A stretch of 64,000 nucleotides of DNA from Streptomyces nojiriensis (GCF_017639205.1 NZ_CP071139.1:2046001-2110000), one strand, 5' to 3'; counted from the first letter of the stretch, positions 33,913-42,877 are shown. Numbers and translations: made by a program. The notes: generated by a model from the letters alone, not told the origin.

Positions 33913-35502
33913 ATGATCACGATGCGCATGCGGTGGTGGTCCCCCCGATGGCGTGCGCCCGCCGCCGTGGCCGCCGGGGCGCTGCCCGCCCTCGCGTTCC
34001 CGGCCCCCGCGCTCTGGTGGTTCGCCTACGCCGCCCTCGTGCCCTGGATGCTGCTGCTGCGGTCGGCCCCCACGGGGCGGCGGGCCGCCCTGGAGGGCTG
34101 GCTCGGCGGCGCGGGGTTCATCCTGGCCGTCCACCACTGGCTGCTGCCCAGTCTCCACGTGTTCCTGATCCCGGTGGCCGCGCTGCTCGGGCTGCTCTGG
34201 ATCCCCTGGGCGCTCCTGGTGCGGGAGCTCCTGGGCGGGACCCCGGCGGCGGGCCGGGCCTGCTGTGCGCTCGTCCTGGTCCCGGCGGGGTGGCTGCTGT
34301 CGGAGCTGGTCCGGTCCTGGCAGGGGCTGGGCGGGCCGTGGGGGCTGCTGGGCGCGAGCCAGTGGCAGGTGGCGCCGGCGCTGCGGCTGGCCTCGGTGGG
34401 CGGGGTGTGGCTGGTCAGCCTGCTGGTGGTGGCGGTGAACTGTGCGCTGGTGCTGCTGATCGCGGTACCGGGGGCGCGGATCCCCGCGGTGGCGGGGATG
34501 ACCGGGTGCGCGGTGCTGACGGGAGCGGTGTGGGTGTGGGCGGCGCGGCCCGAGGAGCCGGGCCGGCTGCGCGTGGCCGTCGTACAGCCCGGCACGGTGG
34601 CGGACGGCCCGGACAGTGCGGAGCGGCGGTTCGACGTCGGTGAGCGGCTGACGCGGCCGCTGGCGGGGCAGCGGGTCGATCTGGTGGTGTGGGGCGAGAG
34701 CAGCGTCGGCGCGGACCTGAGCGCCCGCCCGGACCTGGCCCGGCGGCTGGCCGCGCTGTCGGCGGAGGTCGGGGCTCCGCTGCTGGTGAACGTGGACGCG
34801 CGGCGCGCGGACCGCCCCGGGATCTACAAGAGCGCGGTCCTCGTGGGCCCCCAGGGCCCCACCGGCGACCGGTACGACAAGATGCGGCTCGTCCCGTTCG
34901 GGGAGTACGTACCGGCCCGTGCGCTGTTCGGCTGGGCCACCTCGGTCGGCAAGGCGGCGGGCGAGGACCGGGTGCGCGGCGACCGACCGGTGGTCATGGA
35001 CCTGCCCGGACGGCCGGACGGGCCCGGAGTCGTCCGGGTCGGCCCGCTGGTCTGCTTCGAGTCCGCCTTCCCCGACATGAGCCGGCGCCTCACCCTGGAC
35101 GGGGCCTCCCTGCTCGTCGCCCAGTCCGCGACCTCCTCGTTCCAGGAGAGCTGGGCCCCGGCCCAGCACGCCTCGCTGGCCGCGCTGCGGGCGGCCGAGA
35201 ACGGCCGTCCGATGGTCCACGCCACCCTCACGGGCATCAGCGTGGTGAACGGCCCGTCCGGCGCGCGGGTCGGCGCCGCCCTGCCCACCTCCGCGAGCAC
35301 GGCAGCCGTGTACGAGGTCCCGCTCGCCCGTGGCACGACCCTCTACGTCCGCTTCGGGGACTGGCCGGTGGCCGCCGCCCTCGCCGCCCTGGCGGTGTAC
35401 TGCGCGGTGGCGGGCAGCCGTTCGCTCAGGAGGCCTGCTCCAGAGCCGAGCTCACCACCCGCTCGCACAGCTCGTGGGTTCGCAGGGCGTCGCGGGCGCT
35501 GA
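33913..35502 (+). CDS. lnt: Apolipoprotein N-acyltransferase
   Basis: 529-aa membrane enzyme adding the third acyl chain to lipoprotein N-termini. N-terminal helices (about 15-215) are followed by a nitrilase domain with the Glu-Lys-Cys triad: Glu near 261 in VVWGESSV, Lys near 321 in DKMRLVPFGEYV, Cys near 380 in LVCFESAFPDMS. A last helix precedes a basic tail. Start ATG 33913 has GGAGG 6 bp upstream. Its final 77 bp overlap the convergent oxidoreductase gene. Streptomyces commonly have two Lnt homologues. Confidence 0.92.
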   Translation: MITMRMRWWSPRWRAPAAVAAGALPALAFPAPALWWFAYAALVPWMLLLRSAPTGRRAALEGWLGGAGFILAVHHWLLPSLHVFLIPVAALLGLLWIPWALLVRELLGGTPAAGRACCALVLVPAGWLLSELVRSWQGLGGPWGLLGASQWQVAPALRLASVGGVWLVSLLVVAVNCALVLLIAVPGARIPAVAGMTGCAVLTGAVWVWAARPEEPGRLRVAVVQPGTVADGPDSAERRFDVGERLTRPLAGQRVDLVVWGESSVGADLSARPDLARRLAALSAEVGAPLLVNVDARRADRPGIYKSAVLVGPQGPTGDRYDKMRLVPFGEYVPARALFGWATSVGKAAGEDRVRGDRPVVMDLPGRPDGPGVVRVGPLVCFESAFPDMSRRLTLDGASLLVAQSATSSFQESWAPAQHASLAALRAAENGRPMVHATLTGISVVNGPSGARVGAALPTSASTAAVYEVPLARGTTLYVRFGDWPVAAALAALAVYCAVAGSRSLRRPAPEPSSPPARTARGFAGRRGR

Positions 35503-36331
35503 GCGTGGTGCCCGCCGCGACCGCCTCCAGGAAGTGGTCGACGACCTGCTCGATGCCGCGCTGGCGGGCGACGGGGACCCAGTCCCCGCGGCGCCGCACG
35601 GTCGGCTGGCCCTTGTGGTCGATGACCTCCGCGAGGTTGACGACCTGCCGCTTGGTGTCGCGGCCGGACACCTCCAGGATCTCCTCCGTGGAGCCGGACA
35701 GCCGGTTCATGATGCCGAGGGCGGTGAAGCCGGCGCCGGACAGCTGGAGCACCACCTGGTGCATCAGCCCCTCGCGCACCACCGCCCGGACGTCGAGGTG
35801 GTCGGCCTCGCCGGGCAGCAGGAACCGCAGGGTGTCGACGACGTGGATGAAGTCGTCCAGCACCAGCGTGCGCGGGTCCTCGGGCAGCCCGACCCGGTTC
35901 TTCTGCATGATGATCAGCTCGCGGGCGTGGTCGGCGCACTGCGCGTAGGCGGGCGCGAAGCGGCGGTTGAAGCCGACGGCGAGGGAGACCCCGAGCCGCT
36001 CGGCCCGTTCCACGAGCTGCCGCGAATGCGCGAGTTCGTAGGCCAGCGGCTTGTCCACGTACGTGGGCACGCCGGCCTCCAGCAGCCGTGTGACGATCTC
36101 GGGGTGGGCCACGGTGGCGGCGTGCACGAAGGCCGCGTCGAGCCCCTCGGCGAGCAGCGCGTCGAGATCGGCGTGCCGGCGCGCGGCCGGGACGTGGTGG
36201 ATGTCGCCGACCCGCTCCAGGGCGTCGGGGTTGCGCGTCTGCACGTGCAGCTCGATGCCCGGGCGGGTGGTGAGGACGGGCAGGTACGCCTTCTGCGCGA
36301 TGTCGCCGAGTCCGATGCAGCCGACCTTCAC
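35426..36331 (-). CDS. Gfo/Idh/MocA family oxidoreductase
   Basis: 301-aa NAD(P)-dependent oxidoreductase. N-terminal Rossmann motif GCIGLGDIAQKAYLPVL, then EKP-like YVDKPLAYELA with the catalytic Lys, and a C-terminal alpha/beta dimerisation domain. Start GTG 36331 is chosen since GGAGG sits 5 bp upstream; a TTG at 36343 is also in frame. Substrate (sugar-like or biliverdin-like) unknown. Divergent from the DinB gene and overlapping lnt at its 3' end. Confidence 0.88.
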   Translation of the reverse strand: MKVGCIGLGDIAQKAYLPVLTTRPGIELHVQTRNPDALERVGDIHHVPAARRHADLDALLAEGLDAAFVHAATVAHPEIVTRLLEAGVPTYVDKPLAYELAHSRQLVERAERLGVSLAVGFNRRFAPAYAQCADHARELIIMQKNRVGLPEDPRTLVLDDFIHVVDTLRFLLPGEADHLDVRAVVREGLMHQVVLQLSGAGFTALGIMNRLSGSTEEILEVSGRDTKRQVVNLAEVIDHKGQPTVRRRGDWVPVARQRGIEQVVDHFLEAVAAGTTLSARDALRTHELCERVVSSALEQAS

Positions 36332-36405
36332 CGGGGCCTCCAAGTTCGGTCCGTGTGGGATCCCGGCAGCTTAATCCCTGGTGACGGGGGCCCGGTTCGC
36401 CGAGG

Positions 36406-36939
36406 ATGAGCCCCATGACCACCAGTTCAGGATCACATCGCAACGAACCCGCCACCACCGCCGACGAGCGGGAGATGCTGGACGGATGGCTCGACTACCA
36501 CCGCGCCACCCTCGTCTGGAAGTGCGAGGGGCTCCAGGACGAACAGCTGCGCCGCACCCCGCTCGCGCCCTCCGAGCTGAGCCTCCTGGGCCTCGTACGG
36601 CATATGGCGGAGGTGGAGCAGTACTGGTTCCGAAGGATCATGCTGGGTGCGGACATCCCCGATCTGTACTGCACGAGCGAGGACCCGGACGGCGACTTCC
36701 ACTTCACCGAGGCGGCCACCTGGGCCGAGGCCGAGCAGGTCTGGCGGACCGAGGTCGAGCTGGCCCGCCAGGCCGCCGCGGGCCGTTCGCTGGACGCGGT
36801 CTCGCAGGCCGGGAGCCACCACCGCGGCGAGGTGTTCAGCCTGCGCTGGGTATACACCCACATGATCGAGGAGTACGCGCGCCACAACGGCCACGCGGAC
36901 CTGCTGCGCGAGCAGATAGACGGCGCCACCGGCGACTGA
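36406..36939 (+). CDS. DinB-superfamily protein (DUF664)
   Basis: 177-aa four-helix-bundle protein of the DinB/DUF664 group, often predicted as mycothiol- or bacillithiol-dependent transferases. Metal-ligand type histidines appear in LVRHMAEVEQYWFRR and near the C-terminus in YTHMIEEYARHNGHADLLRE. The LSLLGLVRHMAEVE segment is the family signature in actinomycetes, where mycothiol is the major thiol. ATG 36406 or ATG 36415 could be used. Confidence 0.9.
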   Translation: MSPMTTSSGSHRNEPATTADEREMLDGWLDYHRATLVWKCEGLQDEQLRRTPLAPSELSLLGLVRHMAEVEQYWFRRIMLGADIPDLYCTSEDPDGDFHFTEAATWAEAEQVWRTEVELARQAAAGRSLDAVSQAGSHHRGEVFSLRWVYTHMIEEYARHNGHADLLREQIDGATGD

Positions 36940-37065
36940 GGCCGTCCCGGGACGTTCCCCGGACGGCCCGGGGGCCCTGTCCGGCGGGTGTTTCCGTCAC
37001 CCGTGCGGGGTGAATATCGGCTCCGGGTTTTCGCAACGGGGTCCTCGCACAGCAGAGTTGCGTGA

Positions 37066-37605
37066 GTGCATCCCACCCGAACCACGACAACGCTGCTGCT
37101 CGGAGTCGCCTGCGCCGTCTCGGCGGTATCCGGCTGTGTGCAGGTGAGCCCCGGACCCGTGCAGCCCGCGGCGGCCCCCGCCGCCGGGGTACCGCCGCGC
37201 CATCAGCCGCGCGGCGGGCCCGGGACCGCCCCCGTGACCGTCCGGGCGCCCGCCCTGGAGGCGCTGGAGGCCGTGGAGACCGCCCCGGAGCGGCCCGCGG
37301 CCCCGGAGGGCCCCGCGCCCGCCCAGCGGTCCGCACAGCGCCCCGTACCGGGCGGCTCCGGCGGGCCCGTACGGGAGGCCCCGCCGGTCCCGGACATCCC
37401 GGAGCCCCGGCGGCCCGCCGAGCCGGCCTCCGGGCACCCGGGCGGCCGTCCGCACCGTCCCCGGCCCGACGCGGAGGCGGAGCGTGAGCTGATCCGGAAG
37501 CTGCCGGTGCGGCCGGCCGATGTGTGCGCGCTGGGCCGCAGGCACGGCCACTGGCATCCCGACAGCCCGGAGGCGCGTATCTGCTCGGGCGTCCACGGGA
37601 ACTGA
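37066..37605 (+). CDS. Putative lipoprotein, proline-rich
   Basis: 179-aa exported protein starting at GTG 37066. Signal peptide TLLLGVACAVSAVSGC with lipobox VSGC gives a lipid-anchored Cys near residue 24. The middle is disordered Pro/Ala/Arg-rich; the C-terminal 40 residues (ELIRKLPVRPADVCALGRRH, then two more His and a Cys) form the only compact part and may be a short metal-binding or wall-associated domain. Unknown function. Convergent with the next gene by 16 bp. Confidence 0.7.
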   Translation: MHPTRTTTTLLLGVACAVSAVSGCVQVSPGPVQPAAAPAAGVPPRHQPRGGPGTAPVTVRAPALEALEAVETAPERPAAPEGPAPAQRSAQRPVPGGSGGPVREAPPVPDIPEPRRPAEPASGHPGGRPHRPRPDAEAERELIRKLPVRPADVCALGRRHGHWHPDSPEARICSGVHGN

Positions 37606-37621
37606 CCGCCCGCCCCTGGGC

Positions 37622-38239
37622 CTACGGGGACTGCTCGGGGAACGGCCGGGGTCCGGGTCCGGGTCCCGGTTCCGCGGCCAGGCGCCGTTCCAGCCGGGCG
37701 ATGGCGGCCCGTACGCCGTTCCCGTACCCGTCGTCGGACAGCGCCCCGGTGGCCGCGCGGGCCCGGGCCAGGTGGACCCGGGCCGCCTCCGGCCGCTGCA
37801 GCTTCACGTAGTCGGCGGCCAGGTTCAGGTGCAGGGACGGGTAGAACACGCGCAGCTCCGGATGCGGCTCCCGGCGCGCGGGCGGCCCGTCCCGGGGCGG
37901 CCCGGTCCCGGGACGCTCGCCCGCCATGTCGTCCGGCACGTCGTCCGGCACCTCGGCTGCGGCGGTCAGGGCCCGCAGGTCCCAGGCCAGCTCGTCGGCC
38001 GGGTCGTCCTGGGCGTCGGCCATGTAGTGGGCCAGGGTGCACCGGTGGAGGGAGTCCCCCTCCTCGCCGATCTCGGACCAGATCTCCCCGAGCCGGTTGC
38101 GGGCCTCCTCGCGGTCCCCGGCGTGCAGCAGGATGACCGCCTGGCCGATCCTGGTCATGACGGCGTCCGGCGACGCCTCCTGCTGCTCCGCCACGGCGGC
38201 CTCCGGCTCGCTCTGCCAGACCTGCACCGGCCTGATCAT
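37622..38239 (-). CDS. Helical TPR-like hypothetical protein
   Basis: 205-aa protein with paired helices resembling tetratricopeptide units: AVILLHAGDREEARNRLGEIWSEIG (about 35-58), HRCTLAHYMADAQDDPADELAWDLRAL, and NLAADYVKLQRPEAARVHLARAR (about 140-162), separated by an acidic/Pro loop with PDDVPDD. Such proteins are usually soluble scaffolds. C-terminus is Pro/Gly rich. No catalytic motif; function unknown. Confidence 0.7.
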   Translation of the reverse strand: MIRPVQVWQSEPEAAVAEQQEASPDAVMTRIGQAVILLHAGDREEARNRLGEIWSEIGEEGDSLHRCTLAHYMADAQDDPADELAWDLRALTAAAEVPDDVPDDMAGERPGTGPPRDGPPARREPHPELRVFYPSLHLNLAADYVKLQRPEAARVHLARARAATGALSDDGYGNGVRAAIARLERRLAAEPGPGPGPRPFPEQSP

Positions 38240-38289
38240 CTAGAAGCTAACCGGAGGTACCGGCAATGACGCCGAGGCGCGGGGGGACG

Positions 38290-38967
38290 TCAGCCGAGGT
38301 CCGGGATCCGCCAGTCGATCGGCTCATGCCCCTGGGCGGCGATGGCCTCGTTGATCTGCGTGAAGGGCCGCGATCCGAAGAACTTCTTGGCGGACAGCGG
38401 GGAGGGGTGGGCGCCCTTGACGACCACGTGCCGCTCCTCGTCGATCAGCGGGAGCTTCTTCTGGGCGTAGGCGCCCCACAGGACGAAGACGGCCGGGTCG
38501 GGCCGCTCGGACACCGCGCGGATCACGGCGTCGGTGAACTTCTCCCAGCCCTTGCCCTTGTGCGAATTGGGCTCGGCCTCCCGGACCGTGAGCACCGCGT
38601 TGAGCAGCAGGACGCCCTGCTCGGCCCACGGCATCAGGTACCCGTTGTCCGGGATCGGCAGGTCGAGCTCCTCCTTCATCTCCTTGTAGATGTTGCGCAG
38701 CGAGGGCGGGGTCTTGACCCCGGGCTGCACGGAGAAGCAGAGGCCGTGGCCCTGGCCGGCGCCGTGGTACGGGTCCTGGCCGAGGACGAGGACCTTCACC
38801 CGGTCGAAGGGAGTGGCCTCCAGGGCCGCGAAGACCTGCTCGCGGGGCGGGTAGACCGGCCCGTTCGCCCGTTCCTTCTCGACGAACTCGGTGAGCTCTT
38901 TGAAGTAGGGCTGGTCCAGCTCCCCGCCGAGGACGGGGAGCCAGGACTCGGGCAGCATCTGGGTCAC
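38290..38967 (-). CDS. ung: Uracil-DNA glycosylase (family 1)
   Basis: 225-aa base-excision repair enzyme removing uracil from DNA. Catalytic water-activating loop VLGQDPYHGAGQGHG (Asp65, His68), uracil pocket LLLNAVLTVR and HPSPLSAKKFFGSRPF with catalytic His are intact. GTG 38967 is taken as start with GGAGG 8 bp upstream; the in-frame TTG at 39009 would add a repetitive LHEQLHEL peptide. Confidence 0.96.
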   Translation of the reverse strand: MTQMLPESWLPVLGGELDQPYFKELTEFVEKERANGPVYPPREQVFAALEATPFDRVKVLVLGQDPYHGAGQGHGLCFSVQPGVKTPPSLRNIYKEMKEELDLPIPDNGYLMPWAEQGVLLLNAVLTVREAEPNSHKGKGWEKFTDAVIRAVSERPDPAVFVLWGAYAQKKLPLIDEERHVVVKGAHPSPLSAKKFFGSRPFTQINEAIAAQGHEPIDWRIPDLG

Positions 38968-38980
38968 GGCGACAACCTCC

Positions 38981-39016
38981 GGTACAAGTTCGTGCAACTG
39001 CTCGTGCAACTGCTCC
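38981..39016. repeat. Tandem 12-bp repeat upstream of ung
   Basis: On the minus strand GAGCAGTTGCAC occurs twice in direct tandem, followed by GAAC, immediately before the ung ribosome site. It could be a regulator site or a coding artefact of an N-terminal extension. Confidence 0.5.
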
Positions 39017-39041
39017 AGAACCTACCGGGGCCCACTGACAA

Positions 39042-39070
39042 TGCGTCGGCCGCCCATGGCGGCCGACGCA
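39042..39070. terminator. Hairpin terminator after peptide-binding protein gene
   Basis: Perfect 13-bp stem 39042-39054/39058-39070 with a CAT loop, 13 bp downstream of the minus-strand stop at 39083. Confidence 0.85.
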
Positions 39071-39082
39071 CCGGAGCCGGTA

Positions 39083-40666
39083 CTACCAGCTGGTCTTGCG
39101 GTAGAACTCCCACATCTGCATGACGGTCTGCGGGTCCAGCGCCCGCTCGGCGCCCGCGATGTCCTCGCGCGCCGCGACGTACAGCTTGCCCTGCCACAGG
39201 GGCAGCAGCCGGACGTCGTCGGCGAAGATCTTCTGGGCCTGCTCGAACTCCTGGACGCCGGCCGAGCGGTCGCCCTCGCGGCGCGACTTGGGCAGCAGGT
39301 CGTTCACGATCTCGGCGGGCTCGTACGGGGTACCGACCGCGTTCTCCTTGCCGACGAACGGCGCGATGAAGTTGTCCGGGTCCGGGAAGTCGGGGAACCA
39401 GCCGCGGCCGAAGACCGGGTACTCACCGCTCTTGTAGCCGGTCTGGAAGGTCTTCCAGGGCTGGCTGCGCAGGGTGATCCGGAACAGCTGGCTCTCGTCC
39501 AGCTGCCGCTTGAGCTCGGTGAACTCGTCGGCGGTCGAGGAACCGTAGCGGTCGGTGGTGTACCAGAAGGTCAGCTCGACCGGCTGGGTGATCCCGGCGT
39601 CCCTGAGGATCTTCTTGGCCTTGGCGACGTCCGCGCCGCCGTACTTGTCGTAGAAGGGCGTCTTGTGACCGACGACACCCTTCGGGACCATCGAGTACAG
39701 CGGCTCGGCGGTGCCCTGGTAGACCTTGGAGACGAGCGCACCGCGGTCGACGATCTGGGCGATGGCCTGGCGGACCGGGAGCTTGGCGACCTGGGGGTCC
39801 TTGGGGTTGAAGACCAGGTAGCGGATCTCGGCGCCGACGTTCTCGACGACCTGGACGCCCAGTGCGTGCGACGCGGGGGTCTGGAGGTCAGTGATCTCCG
39901 GGGCCGACAGGCCTCGGTAGGTGGCGTCGATCTCCTTCGCCTTCAGCGCCGCGATCATCTTCGGCGAGTCCGCGAAGTAGCGGATGGTCACCGCCTTGTT
40001 CTTGCGGTTGGCGAAGCCGGTGTAAGTCGTGTTGCCGGTGAGCACCGCCTCGGCGCCGTCCTTGTACGAGTCGAGCACGTACGGGCCGGAGCCGGTGATC
40101 TTGTCGCCCTCGCGGACCTTGTCGGCCGGGTAGTCCTTGGGCGCGACGAGCGAGGCGGCGGGCGAGCCGAGGACGTACGGGAAGGTGGCGTCCGAGGTGT
40201 TCAGGTGGAAGACGACCGTCAGCGGGTCCGGCGTCTCGATCTTGTCGAGGGTGCCGAAGAGGCCCTTGGGACCGACGTTGGAGCCGATGGTCTTGATCCG
40301 GTCGAGGGAGTACTTGACCGCGTTGGCGTCGAGCGGCTCGCCGTTGGAGAACTTCAGGCCCTTGCGCAGGGTGCACCGGTAGGCCTGGCTCGCCGCGTCC
40401 GTGAATTCGCAGCTCTGGGCCGCGTCGGGCTGGGGCTTGCTGGAGCCCGTCGGGAAGGCCAGCAGGGTCTGGTAGACGTTCCGGTACAGCTCCCAGGAGC
40501 CGTCCCAAGCGGCCGCGGGATCGAGGGTGCTCGGGGTGCTCGTGGTACCGACGACGATCCTCTTCATCTCGTCGCCGTCGTCCTCCGACAGCAGGCCGCA
40601 TCCGGCGAGCAGGGATATGGACGCAAGGGCCGCAGTGATCTGCAGGCATCTGGTCCGGTTGAACAC
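39083..40666 (-). CDS. Family 5 ABC transporter substrate-binding lipoprotein
   Basis: 527-aa extracellular solute-binding protein (SBP_bac_5) for peptides, nickel or similar. N-terminal signal with lipobox LLAGC (near residue 22), then IVVGTTSTPSTLDPAAAWDG and TLRKGLKFSNGEPLDANAVKYS, the family signatures. Start GTG 40666 is preferred: AGGAG is 7 bp upstream, while the GTG at 40672 is only 1 bp from it. No permease or ATPase genes are adjacent on either side, so it is an orphan receptor that must share a transporter or act as a sensor. Confidence 0.92.
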   Translation of the reverse strand: MFNRTRCLQITAALASISLLAGCGLLSEDDGDEMKRIVVGTTSTPSTLDPAAAWDGSWELYRNVYQTLLAFPTGSSKPQPDAAQSCEFTDAASQAYRCTLRKGLKFSNGEPLDANAVKYSLDRIKTIGSNVGPKGLFGTLDKIETPDPLTVVFHLNTSDATFPYVLGSPAASLVAPKDYPADKVREGDKITGSGPYVLDSYKDGAEAVLTGNTTYTGFANRKNKAVTIRYFADSPKMIAALKAKEIDATYRGLSAPEITDLQTPASHALGVQVVENVGAEIRYLVFNPKDPQVAKLPVRQAIAQIVDRGALVSKVYQGTAEPLYSMVPKGVVGHKTPFYDKYGGADVAKAKKILRDAGITQPVELTFWYTTDRYGSSTADEFTELKRQLDESQLFRITLRSQPWKTFQTGYKSGEYPVFGRGWFPDFPDPDNFIAPFVGKENAVGTPYEPAEIVNDLLPKSRREGDRSAGVQEFEQAQKIFADDVRLLPLWQGKLYVAAREDIAGAERALDPQTVMQMWEFYRKTSW

Positions 40667-40710
40667 GTGCACGCTCCTCGATCAGCCAGGGGTGCGGCAG
40701 ACCCTACCGC

Positions 40711-40750
40711 AGTGCCTCACGAATCCAATGGGTTGGTTTCGTGAGGCACT
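40711..40750. terminator. Long hairpin between SDR and substrate-binding protein genes
   Basis: 13-bp arms AGTGCCTCACGAA (40711-40723) and their complement (40738-40750), continued inward by CCAA/TTGG around a TGGG loop. It may terminate the SDR transcript or act as an operator for the binding-protein gene starting 45 bp away. A second imperfect inverted repeat (9 of 11 pairs) lies at 40777-40805. Confidence 0.65.
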
Positions 40751-40818
40751 TGACCGGTTCCGTGCATATTCGATACGCATTTACCTCTCTTTCGGAGGCA
40801 AATACGTCCGATTATCGG

Positions 40819-41580
40819 TCAGTGGACCCCGGCATTGAGGAACATCCCACCGTCGACGACGAGAGTTTGCCCAGTGATCCATTCCGCTTGTGCAGATGTG
40901 AGGAACGCCGCCGCCCCGCCGATGTCCTCCGGCATCCCGAGCCGGCCGAGCGGATAGGCCGCCGCGGCCTCCTGTTCCCGGCCCTCGTAGAGCGCCTGCG
41001 CGAACTTCGTCTTGACCACCGCGGGGGCGATCGCGTTGACCCGGACACCGGGCGCCATCTCGTGCGCGAGCTGGAGCGTGAGGTTGATCATCGCCGCCTT
41101 GCTCATCCCGTACGAGCCGATGAAGGGCGAGGCGGAGACCCCGGCGATGGACGCGATGTTCACGATCGCGCCGCCGTTGTCCTTCTGCCAGGCGTGCCAG
41201 GTCCGCTGGGCGAAGCCGAGCGCCGAGATCACATTCGTCTCGAAGACCTTCCGCGCGACCCCGAGATCGAGATCCGCGATCGGCCCGAAGACGGGATTGG
41301 TGCCCGCGTTGTTCACCAGGAAGTCGACCCGGCCGAAGGCCTCCATCGTGCGCTCGACGGCGACGGCCTGGTGGGCCTCGTCGTGCGCCTTGCCCGCGAC
41401 ACCGATCACCCGGTCCGCACCGAGCCGCTCGACGGCCTCCTTGAGGGCCTCCTCGTTGCGCCCGGTGATGCAGAGCCGGTCGCCGCGGGCGACCAGCGCC
41501 TCGGCGACGCCGTAGCCGATGCCCCGGCTCGCCCCGGTGATCAGCGCGACCTTGCCGCTGTCGATACCGCTGTACGTCAT
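40819..41580 (-). CDS. Short-chain dehydrogenase/reductase
   Basis: 253-aa classical SDR. Cofactor loop TGASRGIG at 15-22, NNAG near 90, catalytic Ser in VNIASIAG and YGMSK (Tyr/Lys) near 155-159, and a C-terminal GQTLVVDGGMF. TGRNEEAL after strand 2 suggests NADP(H) preference. Encoded 28 bp downstream of a FabG-like gene on the same strand, so the two likely form an operon; together they may act on acyl-CoA or related beta-keto substrates. Confidence 0.93.
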   Translation of the reverse strand: MTYSGIDSGKVALITGASRGIGYGVAEALVARGDRLCITGRNEEALKEAVERLGADRVIGVAGKAHDEAHQAVAVERTMEAFGRVDFLVNNAGTNPVFGPIADLDLGVARKVFETNVISALGFAQRTWHAWQKDNGGAIVNIASIAGVSASPFIGSYGMSKAAMINLTLQLAHEMAPGVRVNAIAPAVVKTKFAQALYEGREQEAAAAYPLGRLGMPEDIGGAAAFLTSAQAEWITGQTLVVDGGMFLNAGVH

Positions 41581-41608
41581 GTCGTACGCCCTGTCTCTCG
41601 TGGACTCG

Positions 41609-42370
41609 TCAGTTCAGCGGGCCGCCGGCCACGTACATGACCTGGCCGGAGACGAAGCCCGCGGCCTCCCCCGTGAAGAAGGCGATGGCATTGGCGACGT
41701 CGTCCGGACGGCCGACGCGCTGGACCGGGATCTGGGTGGCGGCGGCCGCCTGGAAGTCCTCGAAGCCCATGCCGACGCGGGCGGCCGTCTGGGCGGTCAT
41801 CTCGGTGGCGATGAAGCCGGGGGCGACGGCGTTGGCGGTGACGCCGAACTTGCCGAGCTCGATGGCCAGGGTCTTGGTGAAGCCCTGCAGGCCGGCCTTG
41901 GCGGCGGAGTAGTTGACCTGGCCGCGGTTGCCGAGCGCCGAGCTGCTGGAGAGGTTCACGATGCGGCCGAACTTGGCCTCCACCATGTACTTCTGACAGG
42001 CCTTGGACATCAGGAAGGCGCCGCGCAGGTGCACGTTCATGACGGTGTCCCAGTCGGTCTCGGTCATCTTGAACAGCAGGTTGTCGCGCAGCACACCCGC
42101 GTTGTTGACCAGGATGGTCGGGGCGCCGAGCTCGCTCGCGACGCGCGCGACGGCCGCCTCCGCCTGCGCGCCGTCGGAGACGTCGCAGCCGACCGCCAGC
42201 GCCCTGCCGCCGGCCGCCGTGATGGCCTCCACGGTGTCCTTGCAGGCCGCCTCGTCGAGGTCGAGTACGGCGACGGCGCGGCCCTCGGCGGCCAGGCGTA
42301 CGGCGGTGGCCGCGCCGATGCCCCGGGCCGCCCCGGTCACGATCGCGACGCGCTGCTCGGTGGTGGACAT
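41609..42370 (-). CDS. FabG-like 3-oxoacyl reductase (SDR)
   Basis: 253-aa SDR close to FabG/acetoacetyl-CoA reductases. TGAARGIG near 13-20, VLDLDEAAC after strand 2 (Asp, suggesting NAD preference), LVNNAGVLRDN, NLSSSSALG and YSAAK (catalytic Tyr/Lys). MSTTEQR start at 42370 follows GAGGAG; upstream codons are excluded by lack of a ribosome site. First gene of a two-gene operon. Confidence 0.92.
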   Translation of the reverse strand: MSTTEQRVAIVTGAARGIGAATAVRLAAEGRAVAVLDLDEAACKDTVEAITAAGGRALAVGCDVSDGAQAEAAVARVASELGAPTILVNNAGVLRDNLLFKMTETDWDTVMNVHLRGAFLMSKACQKYMVEAKFGRIVNLSSSSALGNRGQVNYSAAKAGLQGFTKTLAIELGKFGVTANAVAPGFIATEMTAQTAARVGMGFEDFQAAAATQIPVQRVGRPDDVANAIAFFTGEAAGFVSGQVMYVAGGPLN

Positions 42371-42493
42371 GCTGGATCTCCTCGCCCTTGAGAGGCGGCC
42401 GCCAGGTGAGCAACCGCTTAGTAGCTTCAGCTGAGGAGACGCTAGGAGCCCTGGCACCCGGTGTCAACGCCACCCGATCCGGCGCCGCGCCCG

Positions 42494-42877
42494 TCAGCGG
42501 ACCAGCAGGTCCAGCAGCCGCTCCACCTCCGCCGCCGGATCGGCCGTCAGGCCGGTGTGCACCGGGCCCGGCTGCACCACGGTGCTGCGCGGGGCGATGA
42601 GCCAGCGGAAGCGCCGACCCGCGTCGTCGCCCGCCGCCTGCCCCGCCTCGGCCCCGCCGCTGCACACGCCCTCGACCCCGCGCAGGGCGGCCCGTACCCC
42701 GGCCACATCGGCCCCGGGGTCCAGTGCGAGGAGCTTCGCCTCGTCGAGGTGGGTGCGCGCGGCGACGTACGTGTGCGCCCGGCAGTAGACGATGACGCCG
42801 GCGTTGAAGCACTCGCCCCGTTCCATCCGGGGCACCACACGCACCAGCGCGTACTCGAACACGTCCCGCTTGGTCAC
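42494..42877 (-). CDS. DUF3037 protein
   Basis: 127-aa small soluble protein matching DUF3037: begins TKRDVFEYALVRVVPRMERG, with ECFNAGVIVYCRAHTYVAAR and EVERLLDLLVR at the end. Start GTG 42877 overlaps the stop of the HipA-like kinase gene by 4 nt, so translation is coupled. DUF3037 and HipA-like genes are repeatedly found side by side in bacteria; the function of the pair is not established. Confidence 0.88.
   Translation of the reverse strand: MTKRDVFEYALVRVVPRMERGECFNAGVIVYCRAHTYVAARTHLDEAKLLALDPGADVAGVRAALRGVEGVCSGGAEAGQAAGDDAGRRFRWLIAPRSTVVQPGPVHTGLTADPAAEVERLLDLLVR

Noticed and set aside
32158..35220. 1020-codon minus-strand frame
   Set aside because: Antisense to uppP, the NTF2 gene and lnt; no recognisable domain.
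39009..39009. TTG start extending ung by 14 residues
   Set aside because: Adds a repetitive LHEQLHEL peptide and places the GGAGG site inside the gene; GTG 38967 is better.
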